Shown here in pieces: positions 1 through 8,111 of a stretch of 64,000 nt of DNA. Each line of letters opens with the position of its first letter. Position 1 is the stretch's first letter. A program made the position numbers and the translations under genes. The stretch lies in the NCBI RefSeq assembly GCF_029892095.1, contig NZ_JARZAE010000004.1, forward strand, positions 3,906,001 through 3,970,000, in the 5' to 3' direction. The DNA is from Kitasatospora sp. MAP12-44. Lineage in GTDB: Bacteria; Actinomycetota; Actinomycetes; Streptomycetales; Streptomycetaceae. The notes below the pieces were generated by a model that was not told the origin of the DNA, ran no database searches, and worked only from the letters and a program-made list of their open reading frames with translations.

Positions 1-1
1 G

Positions 2-1378
2 CCGATGCTGGTGCTGATCGCGCTGCCCCGGGCCTGGGGTGCGGTGCGCACCGCCCGGCGCCGGCACGCCTCGGTGATGGCCTGGCTTCAGCACGCTCGG
101 GCCTCGAACCTGATCTGTCAGCAGGTCACCGCCACGCAGAACGCAGCCGAGTTGCGGGTCCACGGGGTGGGTCGGTGGCTGCTGGAGTGCTACGAGGAGA
201 TGGCGCGCACCTCCGAGCGGGAGCGCCGGCGCCTAGCCGGGGCCGCGGCCGCGACCTCGGCCGGCTCCTCGGCGGCGTCCGGCGCCGCCTCGCTGGCCAC
301 CTTCGTCCTCCTGGGCTGGCTCGTGCTCTCCCACCGGCTGCCGATGGCTGGCGCTGTCACGGTCATCGTCGGTATCCGCAGTGGTGCCGCGACGGTTGGG
401 ACCCTGCTGACCGGTGTGAACCGAATGTTCGAGGAGTCGTTGTACGTGCGGGACCTCGAGCGGCTCGGTACCGCTGCGGCCGAGCGGGCCATCCCAGTCG
501 GGGGCGTCGACCTGCCGCAGCGGCCTGCCGAGATCCGGCTGGAGAAGGTGACGTTCACCTACGCCGGCCGCACCTCACCATCGCTGAGCAGCGTGTCCTT
601 GGTCATCCCCCGCGGCAAGGTCGTCGCCCTTGTCGGCGTCAACGGCGCCGGCAAGAGCACCATTGCCAAAATGCTCGTTGGCCTCTACCAGCCTGACGAG
701 GGCCGGATCCTGTGGGACGACGTGGACACCCGCACCGCTGACCGCCGCCAGCAGTTCGACTCGTGTGTGCTGTTCGCCCAGGACTTCGTCCGCTGGCCGT
801 TCACCATCCGGGCCAACACCACGGCTGGGCGCCCCGAACACGCCGAGGACGGCCAAGCCCTGCAGGGCGCGGCCGACTTCGCCGGGCTCGAAGCCCTGCT
901 GGGCGAGCAGCCGAATGGCTGGGACACCATGGCGGCCAAGGGCTTCACCGGAGGCGTCGAGCTGTCCGGCGGCCAGTGGCAGAGGATCGGCACCGGCCGA
1001 GCGGCCTTCCGGTTCTCCACCATCGGCACCGACGCGAGGCCCCCGCACCTGGTGATCGCCGACGAGCCCACCTCCGCTCTCGACCCGGCCGCCGAGATCG
1101 CCGCCTTCGACCGCATCCGCTCGCTGGCCGAACAGGGCATGGCGGTGGTTCTGATCACCCACCGCCTGGCCGCCAGCGCCGCCGCCGACCTGATCTACGT
1201 CCTCGATGGCGGCGAGCTCGTCGAACAGGGCACCCACGACCAGCTCATGGCCAACGAGCCGGACCCGGACTGGCCCGGGCGCGGCAGCTACCGCACCGCC
1301 TACCTGCTCCAGGCCCGCCAGTACGACAACACCCCCCTGCCCGGACAGCGCCGCCCCCGCACCGCCGACCGGACCTGA
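2..1378 (+). CDS. ABC transporter ATP-binding/permease protein (5' end outside window)
   Basis: The reading frame is open from the first bases, so the transmembrane domain is cut by the window edge; the 457 residues from the first ATG (position 5) hold its last part followed by a full nucleotide-binding domain. Counting from that ATG, Walker A (GVNGAGKST) is near residues 210-218, the signature LSGGQWQR near 319-326, and Walker B (VIADEPTSALDP) near 350, followed by the switch histidine in ITHR. There are about ten extra residues between signature and Walker B compared with usual exporters. It is the leftmost visible gene of the lanthipeptide locus and reads the same way, so a role in peptide export or self-protection is likely but inferred from position. 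Confidence 0.9.
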   Translation, partial: PMLVLIALPRAWGAVRTARRRHASVMAWLQHARASNLICQQVTATQNAAELRVHGVGRWLLECYEEMARTSERERRRLAGAAAATSAGSSAASGAASLATFVLLGWLVLSHRLPMAGAVTVIVGIRSGAATVGTLLTGVNRMFEESLYVRDLERLGTAAAERAIPVGGVDLPQRPAEIRLEKVTFTYAGRTSPSLSSVSLVIPRGKVVALVGVNGAGKSTIAKMLVGLYQPDEGRILWDDVDTRTADRRQQFDSCVLFAQDFVRWPFTIRANTTAGRPEHAEDGQALQGAADFAGLEALLGEQPNGWDTMAAKGFTGGVELSGGQWQRIGTGRAAFRFSTIGTDARPPHLVIADEPTSALDPAAEIAAFDRIRSLAEQGMAVVLITHRLAASAAADLIYVLDGGELVEQGTHDQLMANEPDPDWPGRGSYRTAYLLQARQYDNTPLPGQRRPRTADRT

Positions 1379-1630
1379 CCGCCCCTCAAGGTCGTCGGCT
1401 GGCGACATCGCCCTGCCCGCCCACTGCCCTGACTGCCGCATCAAGGAGCCGTCCGTCGTGATCACCGGCCACTGTCGCGCCCACCGGGCGCACATGACAC
1501 CGCGGGACAATCCGCGTCCCGGAGCGGGCGGGCCCCGCGCGCCGCCCCTCAGTCTCGTCTGCGCCAAATCGTCAACCCTGCGCGGCCCGATCCCTGCCCG
1601 CGAGCAACACCCATCACCGAAGGAGCAACG

Positions 1631-2605
1631 TTGTCCGACACCAGCACCAGTCCGACCAGCACGACGCCGGAGACGATCCGGATCCTGGGCTGGAACGTCC
1701 AGCACGGCCGGCACCGCGATTCGGCCATCGCCTTCATCCAGTCCCTCGACCCGGCGCCGGAGATCATCCTGTGGCAGGAGGCGCAGCCCGGCGATCCGAA
1801 GAAGGGCATACCTTCGGACGCCGAGGTGGTCTCCGAGGCGCTGGGGATGGACGTCTACGAGAACGTGCTGACCCCGCACATGCGGCGCCCGAAGCACAAT
1901 CTGATCCTCATCAAGCGCGACGGCGTGTTCGTCCACGACGGCACCTACCAGCATCCCGGGGCGCCGCACCAGGCGCCGGCGAACGTCGCGGTGCGGCTGC
2001 GGCTTCCCGACGGGACGCTGTCCTACCGCCGGCTCCTGCTGCTGTCCGGTCACGCCTGCTACTACTCGGCGCCGATCCGCGAGATGGAGGCCGACTTCGT
2101 GCTGTCGGTGTTCAAGGACCGGGAGTTGGGCTACGCGGAGTTCGACTGCAATTCCTACCGCAAGGACCGCCACCCTCGTGATCTGCAGAGCGTCCGCGAC
2201 CGGACGTTCGCAACCAACCGCTCACGCCTGACCGCTGACGGGGAGTTCGTCCCCGACGACTTCTTCGACCGGAGGCTGGTCAACGCCGGCCTGGTTGACG
2301 TCGGCCTGTGGGCCGCGCAGAAGCTGGGGCAGGAGGGCGCGGACGGCCCCACCGCGGGCTGGGGGCCGGACAAGCGCGACCAGCGCGCCGAGCCGCTGGA
2401 CGGCGACGACAGCGACCAGGAGCAGGCGTCGGCGATCGACCGCGGCTACACCGTCCAGGAGCTCGCGCCCGTGCTGGTGTCAGCCGGCCCTATCGACGAC
2501 GAGCAGACCCGCGCCTGCTCCGACCACTTCCCGGTGGACTCCCTGTGGCGGTACAGCGGCCTGGTGGAGGTCATGGACCGCCGGGTCGACGTCATCGCGC
2601 ACTGA
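1631..2605 (+). CDS. Endonuclease/exonuclease/phosphatase (EEP) family protein
   Basis: The 324-residue protein starts at a TTG fixed by a GAAGGAG ribosome site at 1619-1625. EEP-fold motifs appear in order: WNVQHG (Asn22), WQEAQ (Glu50), GHACYY near 140, a DCNSY segment, an IDRGY segment and a C-terminal SDHFPV with Asp298-His299. These match the metal-binding and catalytic pattern of DNase I/sphingomyelinase-like phosphodiesterases. No signal peptide is visible, so it should act in the cytoplasm. The substrate cannot be read from sequence. It lies between the ABC transporter and the 2H phosphoesterase, with a second, divergent EEP gene at 10032. Confidence 0.8.
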   Translation: MSDTSTSPTSTTPETIRILGWNVQHGRHRDSAIAFIQSLDPAPEIILWQEAQPGDPKKGIPSDAEVVSEALGMDVYENVLTPHMRRPKHNLILIKRDGVFVHDGTYQHPGAPHQAPANVAVRLRLPDGTLSYRRLLLLSGHACYYSAPIREMEADFVLSVFKDRELGYAEFDCNSYRKDRHPRDLQSVRDRTFATNRSRLTADGEFVPDDFFDRRLVNAGLVDVGLWAAQKLGQEGADGPTAGWGPDKRDQRAEPLDGDDSDQEQASAIDRGYTVQELAPVLVSAGPIDDEQTRACSDHFPVDSLWRYSGLVEVMDRRVDVIAH

Positions 2606-2658
2606 ACCACCCCACGACCGCGACCGCTGGTCCCCAACTCCGAAAGAGGTACTTCACC

Positions 2659-3312
2659 ATGCCGCACATCCGCGAAGCGTTCGCCATGAAAAACTTTTTC
2701 GCGGGCGTCGAGGCCCGTCAACACCACGCCTGGCCCGCAGGCCGGCGGGACCTGCACTGGCATGTCCTGCCGGACGAGGAGACCGCCCGTCAGCTAATCG
2801 AGCCGTACGAGGACCTGCTGACCGTGCCGGGACTGTACGCCGTCCCACCGCAGTGGCTGCACCTTACCGTCCTGCACGCCGGGCCCCAGCAGGACACGAG
2901 CGATGACGAGCTGGCGGCCATCGTCGAGCGGGTCCGGGCCGATGCCGCCGAGATCGCCCCATTCGACGTAGTCCTGGAGCGGCCGGGGGTGGGCTGGGTC
3001 GCTCTGGAGCGGGCTGGCCACCCGGGCGCTCCCGCCCGGCGACTGTGGAAGCTGACCTCGCAGGCCCACGCCGCGGTGCTCGGGGACCGAGTGCCGGTTA
3101 CCCCCGCGGCCTACCAGCCGCACCTGAGCATCGCCTACGCCGGGACCGGCGCGGAACTCGCTGACCGGGCGCAACTCAAGGTCGTGTTGTCCGACATCGA
3201 GGGCGGCCCGGTCGTCCTGCGGGCCGAGAAGCTGTCGCTGGTCTCGCAGTGGCACAACGGCGAGAACTTGATCTGCTGGGAGCACCTGCTCGACGTCCCG
3301 CTCGGCGGGTAA
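2659..3312 (+). CDS. 2H phosphoesterase, 2'-5' RNA ligase / cyclic phosphodiesterase-like
   Basis: The protein is 217 residues if it starts at the ATG after the AAAGAGG ribosome site. A longer upstream open frame exists but overlaps the EEP gene. Two HxT/S motifs define the 2H fold: HLTVL at His68-Thr70 and HLSIA at His155-Ser157, 85 residues apart as usual. Family members open 2',3'-cyclic phosphates or join RNA 2'-5' ends. It follows the EEP gene by 53 bp on the same strand, and both could act on RNA or nucleotide ends. An alternative ATG lies at 2686. Confidence 0.8.
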   Translation: MPHIREAFAMKNFFAGVEARQHHAWPAGRRDLHWHVLPDEETARQLIEPYEDLLTVPGLYAVPPQWLHLTVLHAGPQQDTSDDELAAIVERVRADAAEIAPFDVVLERPGVGWVALERAGHPGAPARRLWKLTSQAHAAVLGDRVPVTPAAYQPHLSIAYAGTGAELADRAQLKVVLSDIEGGPVVLRAEKLSLVSQWHNGENLICWEHLLDVPLGG

Positions 3313-3445
3313 CGCGGGCAGCCCCCGGCCACCTTCACGAGCCCGGCCGTTGGAGTGGAGGCCATCGCGTCCGCTCAACTCCTCTGAATGCTCCGGATTT
3401 TCGAATTGGTCACCTGCGGGACCGTCAATGTCTAAGCTCCCCAGC

Positions 3446-3757
3446 ATGAACACCGTCAGTGACAGTGCCGTCACTTCCGTCGAGCCGTTGAAGGCAGCTC
3501 TGATCGACCAGCTCCGCCGCATGAACGCGATCCGGACCGCACCAGTGCAGCGGGCCTTCCGCACCGTGGACCGTCATCGCTTCGCCCCGGAAGCCCCACT
3601 GGAGGAGGTCTACTCCGACAAGTCCATCGTGACCAAGCGCGATGACCGGGGCCTTGCAGTCAGCAGCATGTCAGCGCCGCGCATCCAGGCGTTCAAGCTT
3701 CCCGAGGGGCTTGTCATCGACAAGAAGCACACCCGGTTTGCCGTCTCCTGGCCCTGA
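3446..3757 (+). pseudogene. Truncated N-terminal copy of the FxLD-type methyltransferase
   Basis: This 103-residue frame matches the first ~80 residues of the neighbouring methyltransferase (3789-4988). The shared pattern is L-x(9)-I, then AF-T-DRHRFAP, then a DDRG-x-AVSS-SAP segment corresponding to RDDEGRPVSSVSAP downstream. The likeness ends just before the SAM-binding domain, and the last ~25 residues are unrelated and lysine/arginine-rich. It has no SAM motif and cannot be a working methyltransferase on its own. It may be the relic of a tandem duplication or a retained substrate-binding fragment. An alternative ATG is at 3428. Confidence 0.6.
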
Positions 3758-3788
3758 CGATGATCCTCACCAAGCAGAAAGCGAGCGG

Positions 3789-4988
3789 ATGAACGCCACC
3801 ACCAGTGAATCCACCCAGCTGAACGAGCGGCTCGTTGCCGACCTGCAACTCAGCGGCAGGATTAACTCGCCGGAAGTCGCTGAGGCGTTCACCGCCACGC
3901 CACGGCACCTCTTCCTGCCCGGCGTCGCCATCGCCGACGCCTACAAGGACGACTCCGTGTTCACGGACCGCGACGACGAGGGCCGCCCCGTCAGCTCGGT
4001 CAGCGCGCCGTGGCTGGTCGCGGCGATGCTGGAGTACCTGAGCCCGCGTCCCGGAGACTCGGTGATGGAGATCGGTTCGGGGGGCTACAACGCCGCTCTC
4101 CTGCGCAGCGTGGTCGGCCCTGACGGCGCGGTGACGAGTATCGACATCGACCCGGCCGTTATCGACCGCGCGCGCCTGTGCCTCAAGGCGGCGGGCCTGG
4201 ACGGCGCGGTCCGTCTGGTGACCGGCGACGGGGCGCACGGCGTGGCGGACGCCGCCCCGTACGACCGGATCACGGTGACCGTGCAGGCGCCCGCCATCGC
4301 GCCAGCCTGGCTGGAGCAGCTGGCCGCCGACGGAGTCCTCGTCGTTCCGATGCGGGTACGCGGACTGGGCCGCCTGGTCTCCCTGACACCGGCGGGCGAC
4401 GGCCACTGGTCCGGCGGCGGCTGGCTGCCCTGCGGCTTCGTCCGGATGCGTGGCGAGGGCGCCAACGCGACCGAGACGATCGAGCTGGCGCCCGGGGTGC
4501 GGCTGCGCGTGGACGGCATCCAGCAACTCGAGCATGGCGCGCTGTCCGAGGCTCTGACCGGCGAGCGGATCGAGTGCTGGACGGGCGTCGTGGTGGGCGG
4601 CAGCGAGAAGACCCGGCCCGTGGTGGACCTCTGGCTCGCCACCGCGCTCGACAACTACGGGCGGCTGCTGACCGACCAGCAGGCGCTGGCGACGGTACTG
4701 CCCGGCGGCACCCCGGTCACCTGGACCTCCACGTCGCTCGCCTACGTGACGATGCGCCCCGTGGCGGGGCAGAGCGACCGCTACGAGTACGGAGTCGTTC
4801 TCCATGGCCCGGATCGCAGCCTGGCCGATGAGGTCGTCGGCCGGATGAAGGAGTGGGACAGCGAGTACCGCGGCGGCGCCGGGCCCGTGCTTCACGTCTA
4901 CGCCGAGGGCACGGACCCCGCCGCCGTGGCCCCGGGGCGCGTGCTGGACCGGCCCGGCCCGCCCATGGTGCTGGCCTGGAGCGCCTGA
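3789..4988 (+). CDS. fxlM: FxLD-system protein-isoaspartate-type O-methyltransferase
   Basis: The 399-residue protein resembles protein-L-isoaspartate O-methyltransferases. It has an N-terminal segment with VSSVSAP, the SAM-binding motif EIGSGGYN at about residues 94-101, an acidic loop (SIDIDP), a GDGAHG segment, then a long C-terminal extension containing CGFVRMRGEG, as in the FxLD methyltransferase family. In related class I lanthipeptide loci (the OlvSA type) such enzymes methylate an Asp in the modified peptide, which leads to isoaspartate. Asp31 and Asp35 of the precursor core are candidate targets. The ATG at 3789 gives the normal family length. The gene lies 77 bp upstream of the precursor. 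Confidence 0.85.
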   Translation: MNATTSESTQLNERLVADLQLSGRINSPEVAEAFTATPRHLFLPGVAIADAYKDDSVFTDRDDEGRPVSSVSAPWLVAAMLEYLSPRPGDSVMEIGSGGYNAALLRSVVGPDGAVTSIDIDPAVIDRARLCLKAAGLDGAVRLVTGDGAHGVADAAPYDRITVTVQAPAIAPAWLEQLAADGVLVVPMRVRGLGRLVSLTPAGDGHWSGGGWLPCGFVRMRGEGANATETIELAPGVRLRVDGIQQLEHGALSEALTGERIECWTGVVVGGSEKTRPVVDLWLATALDNYGRLLTDQQALATVLPGGTPVTWTSTSLAYVTMRPVAGQSDRYEYGVVLHGPDRSLADEVVGRMKEWDSEYRGGAGPVLHVYAEGTDPAAVAPGRVLDRPGPPMVLAWSA

Positions 4989-5002
4989 CGCTCCCTTGAA
5001 CT

Positions 5003-5026
5003 CCCGGACCCCGCTGGGGTTCCGGG
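5003..5026 (+). terminator. Hairpin after the methyltransferase gene
   Basis: CCCGGACCCC and GGGGTTCCGGG form a 10-bp stem with one bulged T and a GCT loop. It begins 14 bases past the methyltransferase stop. There is no T-run. It may limit read-through into the precursor gene, which would then need a start signal within 5027-5050. Confidence 0.45.
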
Positions 5027-5065
5027 CGCACCATCCCTAACCAAAGAGTTGGAAGGAGGATGCAC

Positions 5066-5233
5066 ATGAGTGCCGAACTGCTCTCCGTGTTCGAGCTCAA
5101 CCCGCAGACCATTGCGCTGAGCGCGATCCGCGAGAACTACGCCGACACCGAGGGTGACACCACCGGTGACGGGTGCGGGGAGTCCCCGCCGCAGGGCGCG
5201 ACGACTGGCTGCGCGTTCCCGGGTCAGCTGTAG
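5066..5233 (+). CDS. FxLD family lanthipeptide precursor
   Basis: This is a 55-residue peptide with a strong ribosome site (GGAAGGAGGA, 5051-5060). An in-frame ATG at 5060 lies on that site, so 5066 is preferred. The leader has FELN at residues 9-12, the counterpart of the F-x-L-D/N box recognised by class I dehydratases. The acidic, glycine-rich C-terminal part carries Cys37 and Cys49, with Thr28, Thr32, Thr33, Ser40, Thr46 and Thr47 as possible dehydration sites and Asp27, Asp31 and Asp35 as possible isoaspartate sites. At most two thioether rings can form. The leader/core boundary is not obvious and no protease gene was seen in the locus. It sits between the methyltransferase and LanB. Confidence 0.85.
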   Translation: MSAELLSVFELNPQTIALSAIRENYADTEGDTTGDGCGESPPQGATTGCAFPGQL

Positions 5234-5240
5234 TACGCCA

Positions 5241-5272
5241 CGGGTGGGTGCCCCTTCGGGGGCGCCCACCCG
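5241..5272 (+). terminator. UUCG-capped hairpin between precursor and LanB
   Basis: A 14-bp stem (CGGGTGGGTGCCCC with GGGGCGCCCACCCG, one G-U pair) is closed by a TTCG tetraloop. It starts 7 bases after the precursor stop and 28 bases before the LanB start. Such a very stable structure would let most transcripts end or be stabilised after the small precursor gene, giving more precursor than enzyme mRNA. Termination versus mRNA stabilisation cannot be told apart by eye. Confidence 0.75.
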
Positions 5273-5300
5273 TCCGGACAACACCTAAGGGGGAGGATCG

Positions 5301-8111
5301 ATGCAGAGGTTCACGCTCGTGCCCGGCCCGGTGGCGATGGCCCGGATTCCGCTGCTGCCGGCCAACGACCCGAACGCTGGGGAAGAGCTGCTGGCCGAAG
5401 GGCTCTTTCTCGCCTCGCGCGACCTTGACGCCCCGTCCGCGAACTCGGAGCGGGCCGAGCTGACGAGGGCCGCGTACGCGCTGCGGGCCCGCAGCCGCAC
5501 GACCCCGCACGGTATCTGGGCCGCCGCGACCACCGCCCGCCTGGAGGCGGGCGAGCCCGAACTGCTCCTGGGCGAGGAGCACCGTTGTGTGACGCTGCCG
5601 GGCCCCGGGTGGCTGGCCGCCGTCGCCGACCGGTGCCTCGACGCGCCGGGCGTCCTGGAGGCCCTGACGCTGACGACGAACCTGCTGGCGGTGCGGCGCG
5701 GGAAGCTGCTGGAGGTCGAGCACCCCGGTGCCGTTGGCACCGCCCAGCTTGGCACCGTGCAGGCAACCGAGCTGTCTATCTGGCTTTTGGAGTTGTGCGA
5801 CCTTCCCGGTGGTGCTCCCGTCGGACAGGTGCTCGCCGGGATACTGGAGCGCTGGCCCGGCGCGACCTCGCAGGCCGCCCGAACTGCTCTGGTGCAGATG
5901 ATCCGGACGGGCCTGCTACTGCCCGATCTGCTGCCCGCCGACCCGACGGCCGACCCGCTGGAGCACCTGACCGCGAAGCTCCCCGCGACGGTCCCGCTGC
6001 ACGGGGACCTGCTCCATCTGCGAGAAGTGCTGCGGGACGCCGACACACACCCACCGGGCGGGCCCGGCCGCCTGCCGCTGCTGCACACCGCCCGGAAGGC
6101 GGCCGACGCGATCCATCCCAGCCGTCGGCCGCTGACCGTCGACACCATCGCACAGGCCCAGCTTCGGCTGCCGACCTCGATAGGCAGCGAGGCCGCCCGC
6201 GCGGTAGAGCTGCTGTGGCGCATCGGGCAACGCACTCCCCCGCTTCGGGCGTGGACCGCCAAGTTCCACGAGACGTACGGACCGCACCGGATGGTCCCCC
6301 TGCTGGAGGCCATCGACCCGGCCGTCGGCATCGGCCCGACCGGTCCGGAGGACGCCATCGGTGCCAGCTCGGACCTCGACGACCAGCGCTCGCGGCTGCT
6401 TCTCGGCCTGCTGACGGGAGCGCTCTCACGCGGCGGCAACGCCGTGGATCTGACCGACGAGATGGTGGATGCGCTTGCGCACAACCGGGACGAAGCCCCG
6501 CCGCGCACCGCCGAGGTCCACGTCCGCGTCCTGGACACCACTACCGGGCCGCTGGAGCTGGTGGTGGGCCCGCACGCGGCCCAGGATGCCGGATCGGCCG
6601 CCGCCCGCTTCGCCCGCCACCTGCCTGCCCTCAACGCAACGATGGAGAGCGGCCCAGGGCTGGTGAGCGCCGAGGTCGTCTGCCGGCCGCTCACCACGGC
6701 CACCGGTGCCCTCGCCGTGGAGACCGGGACGGCTGCCTACCGGATTCCGATCGGCGTGCCGCTACGCGACGGCGACCTCGACCCCCGCGACCTCCTCGTC
6801 ACGACCACCAGCCGGGGCCAACTCGCCCTCTACTCATCCCGGTTGCAACGCCAGGTACGACCGGTCCTGCTCAGCCGCATCACCCGCTCCCTCCTGCCGC
6901 CAGCCGCTCAGCTGCTCCACCTGCTCGGGCACGCCGACGAACGGCCCTGGCACCCCTGGTCCTGGGGCCCGGCCGGTGACGCCCCGTACACCCCGCGCGT
7001 CACCTACCGCTCCACCGTGCTGGCCCCGCAGCGCTGGCAGCTCCCCCAGGCTCTGCACGCCACCGTCAACCACCGCGCCCGCTGGCTGGAGCACCTGGCG
7101 GACTGGCGCAGCCACACCGCCACGGCCGTCCCGGACGAAGTGGTGGTCGAGGAGAGGGACCGGCACCTTCCGCTCGACCTGCGCCTTCCCGAGCACCGCG
7201 AGCTGCTGCGCCGCAGCGTCCGGCGCGGATGCCGCACCGTCGCCGAAGTCCTGGGCGGGGACGGCGTCGTGCAGGGCCCGCGCGGTCGCCACCAACTGGA
7301 ACTCGTCGTCCCCCTCTACCGGCGCGGCGGCGGGCAGGCCGAGCAGCGCTTCGACCCGCGCGCCGCCGCCCGGCCCCGCGCCGCCGACACCATCCCTCCA
7401 GGCGGCACCTGGCTGTCGCTCGCGCTACCGGTCCCGGCCCGCCTTCAGGACCAGGTGCTCGCCCAACTGCCGCCCGCACCTGACGGCGTCCTCTTCTACT
7501 GGCTGCGGTACACCAGCGCGGAGCTTGGCCAGCACCTGCGGCTGCGCTACCGGGCGGCCCCCGAAGTCCTGGCAGGTGTCCAGCAGAGGATGGCCGGCTG
7601 GGCCGACGAGATGGCACACCAGCACCTGAGCAACGGTCGGCTCTCGGTCCTGCCGTACCAGCGCGAGACCCAGCGCTACGGCGGCCCCGAGGCCATCGCC
7701 GCCGCAGAAGAACTGTTCGCCGCCGACGCCGCGCTGACGCTCGCGATCATCACCGAGCTGCCGGACCAGGACCACTGGCTCATCCTCGCCGCCCACTGCG
7801 CCGCCGCCATCGCCAGCGGCCTCCGCGCGCCCGCCGCCGCCCGCCCCCGCCCCCTCCTCGCCGAGCTGCGCCGCCAACGGGAAACCCTCCGCGCCCGCTG
7901 CCGCGCGGCATCCATACCGGCAGAGCTGACCAACGCCTGGACCAACCGGCAGACCGCCCTTGCCACCTACCGACCGCTGCTCACCAACGACACCGCACCC
8001 CTGTGCGCCTCCGACGCGATCCACCTGCACTGCAACCGACTCCTCGGCACCGACCCAGCCCGCGAGCAGCTAGCCCGCTCCCTCGCCACCGACCTGATCC
8101 GCCATGGCTGA
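5301..8111 (+). CDS. Class I lanthipeptide dehydratase (LanB), full length
   Basis: The 936-residue protein starts at ATG 5301 after GGGGGAGG. The N-terminal part (about 1-690) looks like the lantibiotic dehydratase glutamylation domain: RxPLLP near residue 16, then LTRAAYALRARSRTTPHGIWAA. The C-terminal part (about 695-930) is the SpaB_C / thiopeptide-type elimination domain, with PYQRETQRYGG from Pro785 on. Both domains in one chain indicate a canonical tRNA-Glu-dependent Ser/Thr dehydratase rather than a split one. Its stop overlaps the LanC start by 8 bases, so the two are translationally coupled. Confidence 0.93.
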   Translation: MQRFTLVPGPVAMARIPLLPANDPNAGEELLAEGLFLASRDLDAPSANSERAELTRAAYALRARSRTTPHGIWAAATTARLEAGEPELLLGEEHRCVTLPGPGWLAAVADRCLDAPGVLEALTLTTNLLAVRRGKLLEVEHPGAVGTAQLGTVQATELSIWLLELCDLPGGAPVGQVLAGILERWPGATSQAARTALVQMIRTGLLLPDLLPADPTADPLEHLTAKLPATVPLHGDLLHLREVLRDADTHPPGGPGRLPLLHTARKAADAIHPSRRPLTVDTIAQAQLRLPTSIGSEAARAVELLWRIGQRTPPLRAWTAKFHETYGPHRMVPLLEAIDPAVGIGPTGPEDAIGASSDLDDQRSRLLLGLLTGALSRGGNAVDLTDEMVDALAHNRDEAPPRTAEVHVRVLDTTTGPLELVVGPHAAQDAGSAAARFARHLPALNATMESGPGLVSAEVVCRPLTTATGALAVETGTAAYRIPIGVPLRDGDLDPRDLLVTTTSRGQLALYSSRLQRQVRPVLLSRITRSLLPPAAQLLHLLGHADERPWHPWSWGPAGDAPYTPRVTYRSTVLAPQRWQLPQALHATVNHRARWLEHLADWRSHTATAVPDEVVVEERDRHLPLDLRLPEHRELLRRSVRRGCRTVAEVLGGDGVVQGPRGRHQLELVVPLYRRGGGQAEQRFDPRAAARPRAADTIPPGGTWLSLALPVPARLQDQVLAQLPPAPDGVLFYWLRYTSAELGQHLRLRYRAAPEVLAGVQQRMAGWADEMAHQHLSNGRLSVLPYQRETQRYGGPEAIAAAEELFAADAALTLAIITELPDQDHWLILAAHCAAAIASGLRAPAAARPRPLLAELRRQRETLRARCRAASIPAELTNAWTNRQTALATYRPLLTNDTAPLCASDAIHLHCNRLLGTDPAREQLARSLATDLIRHG

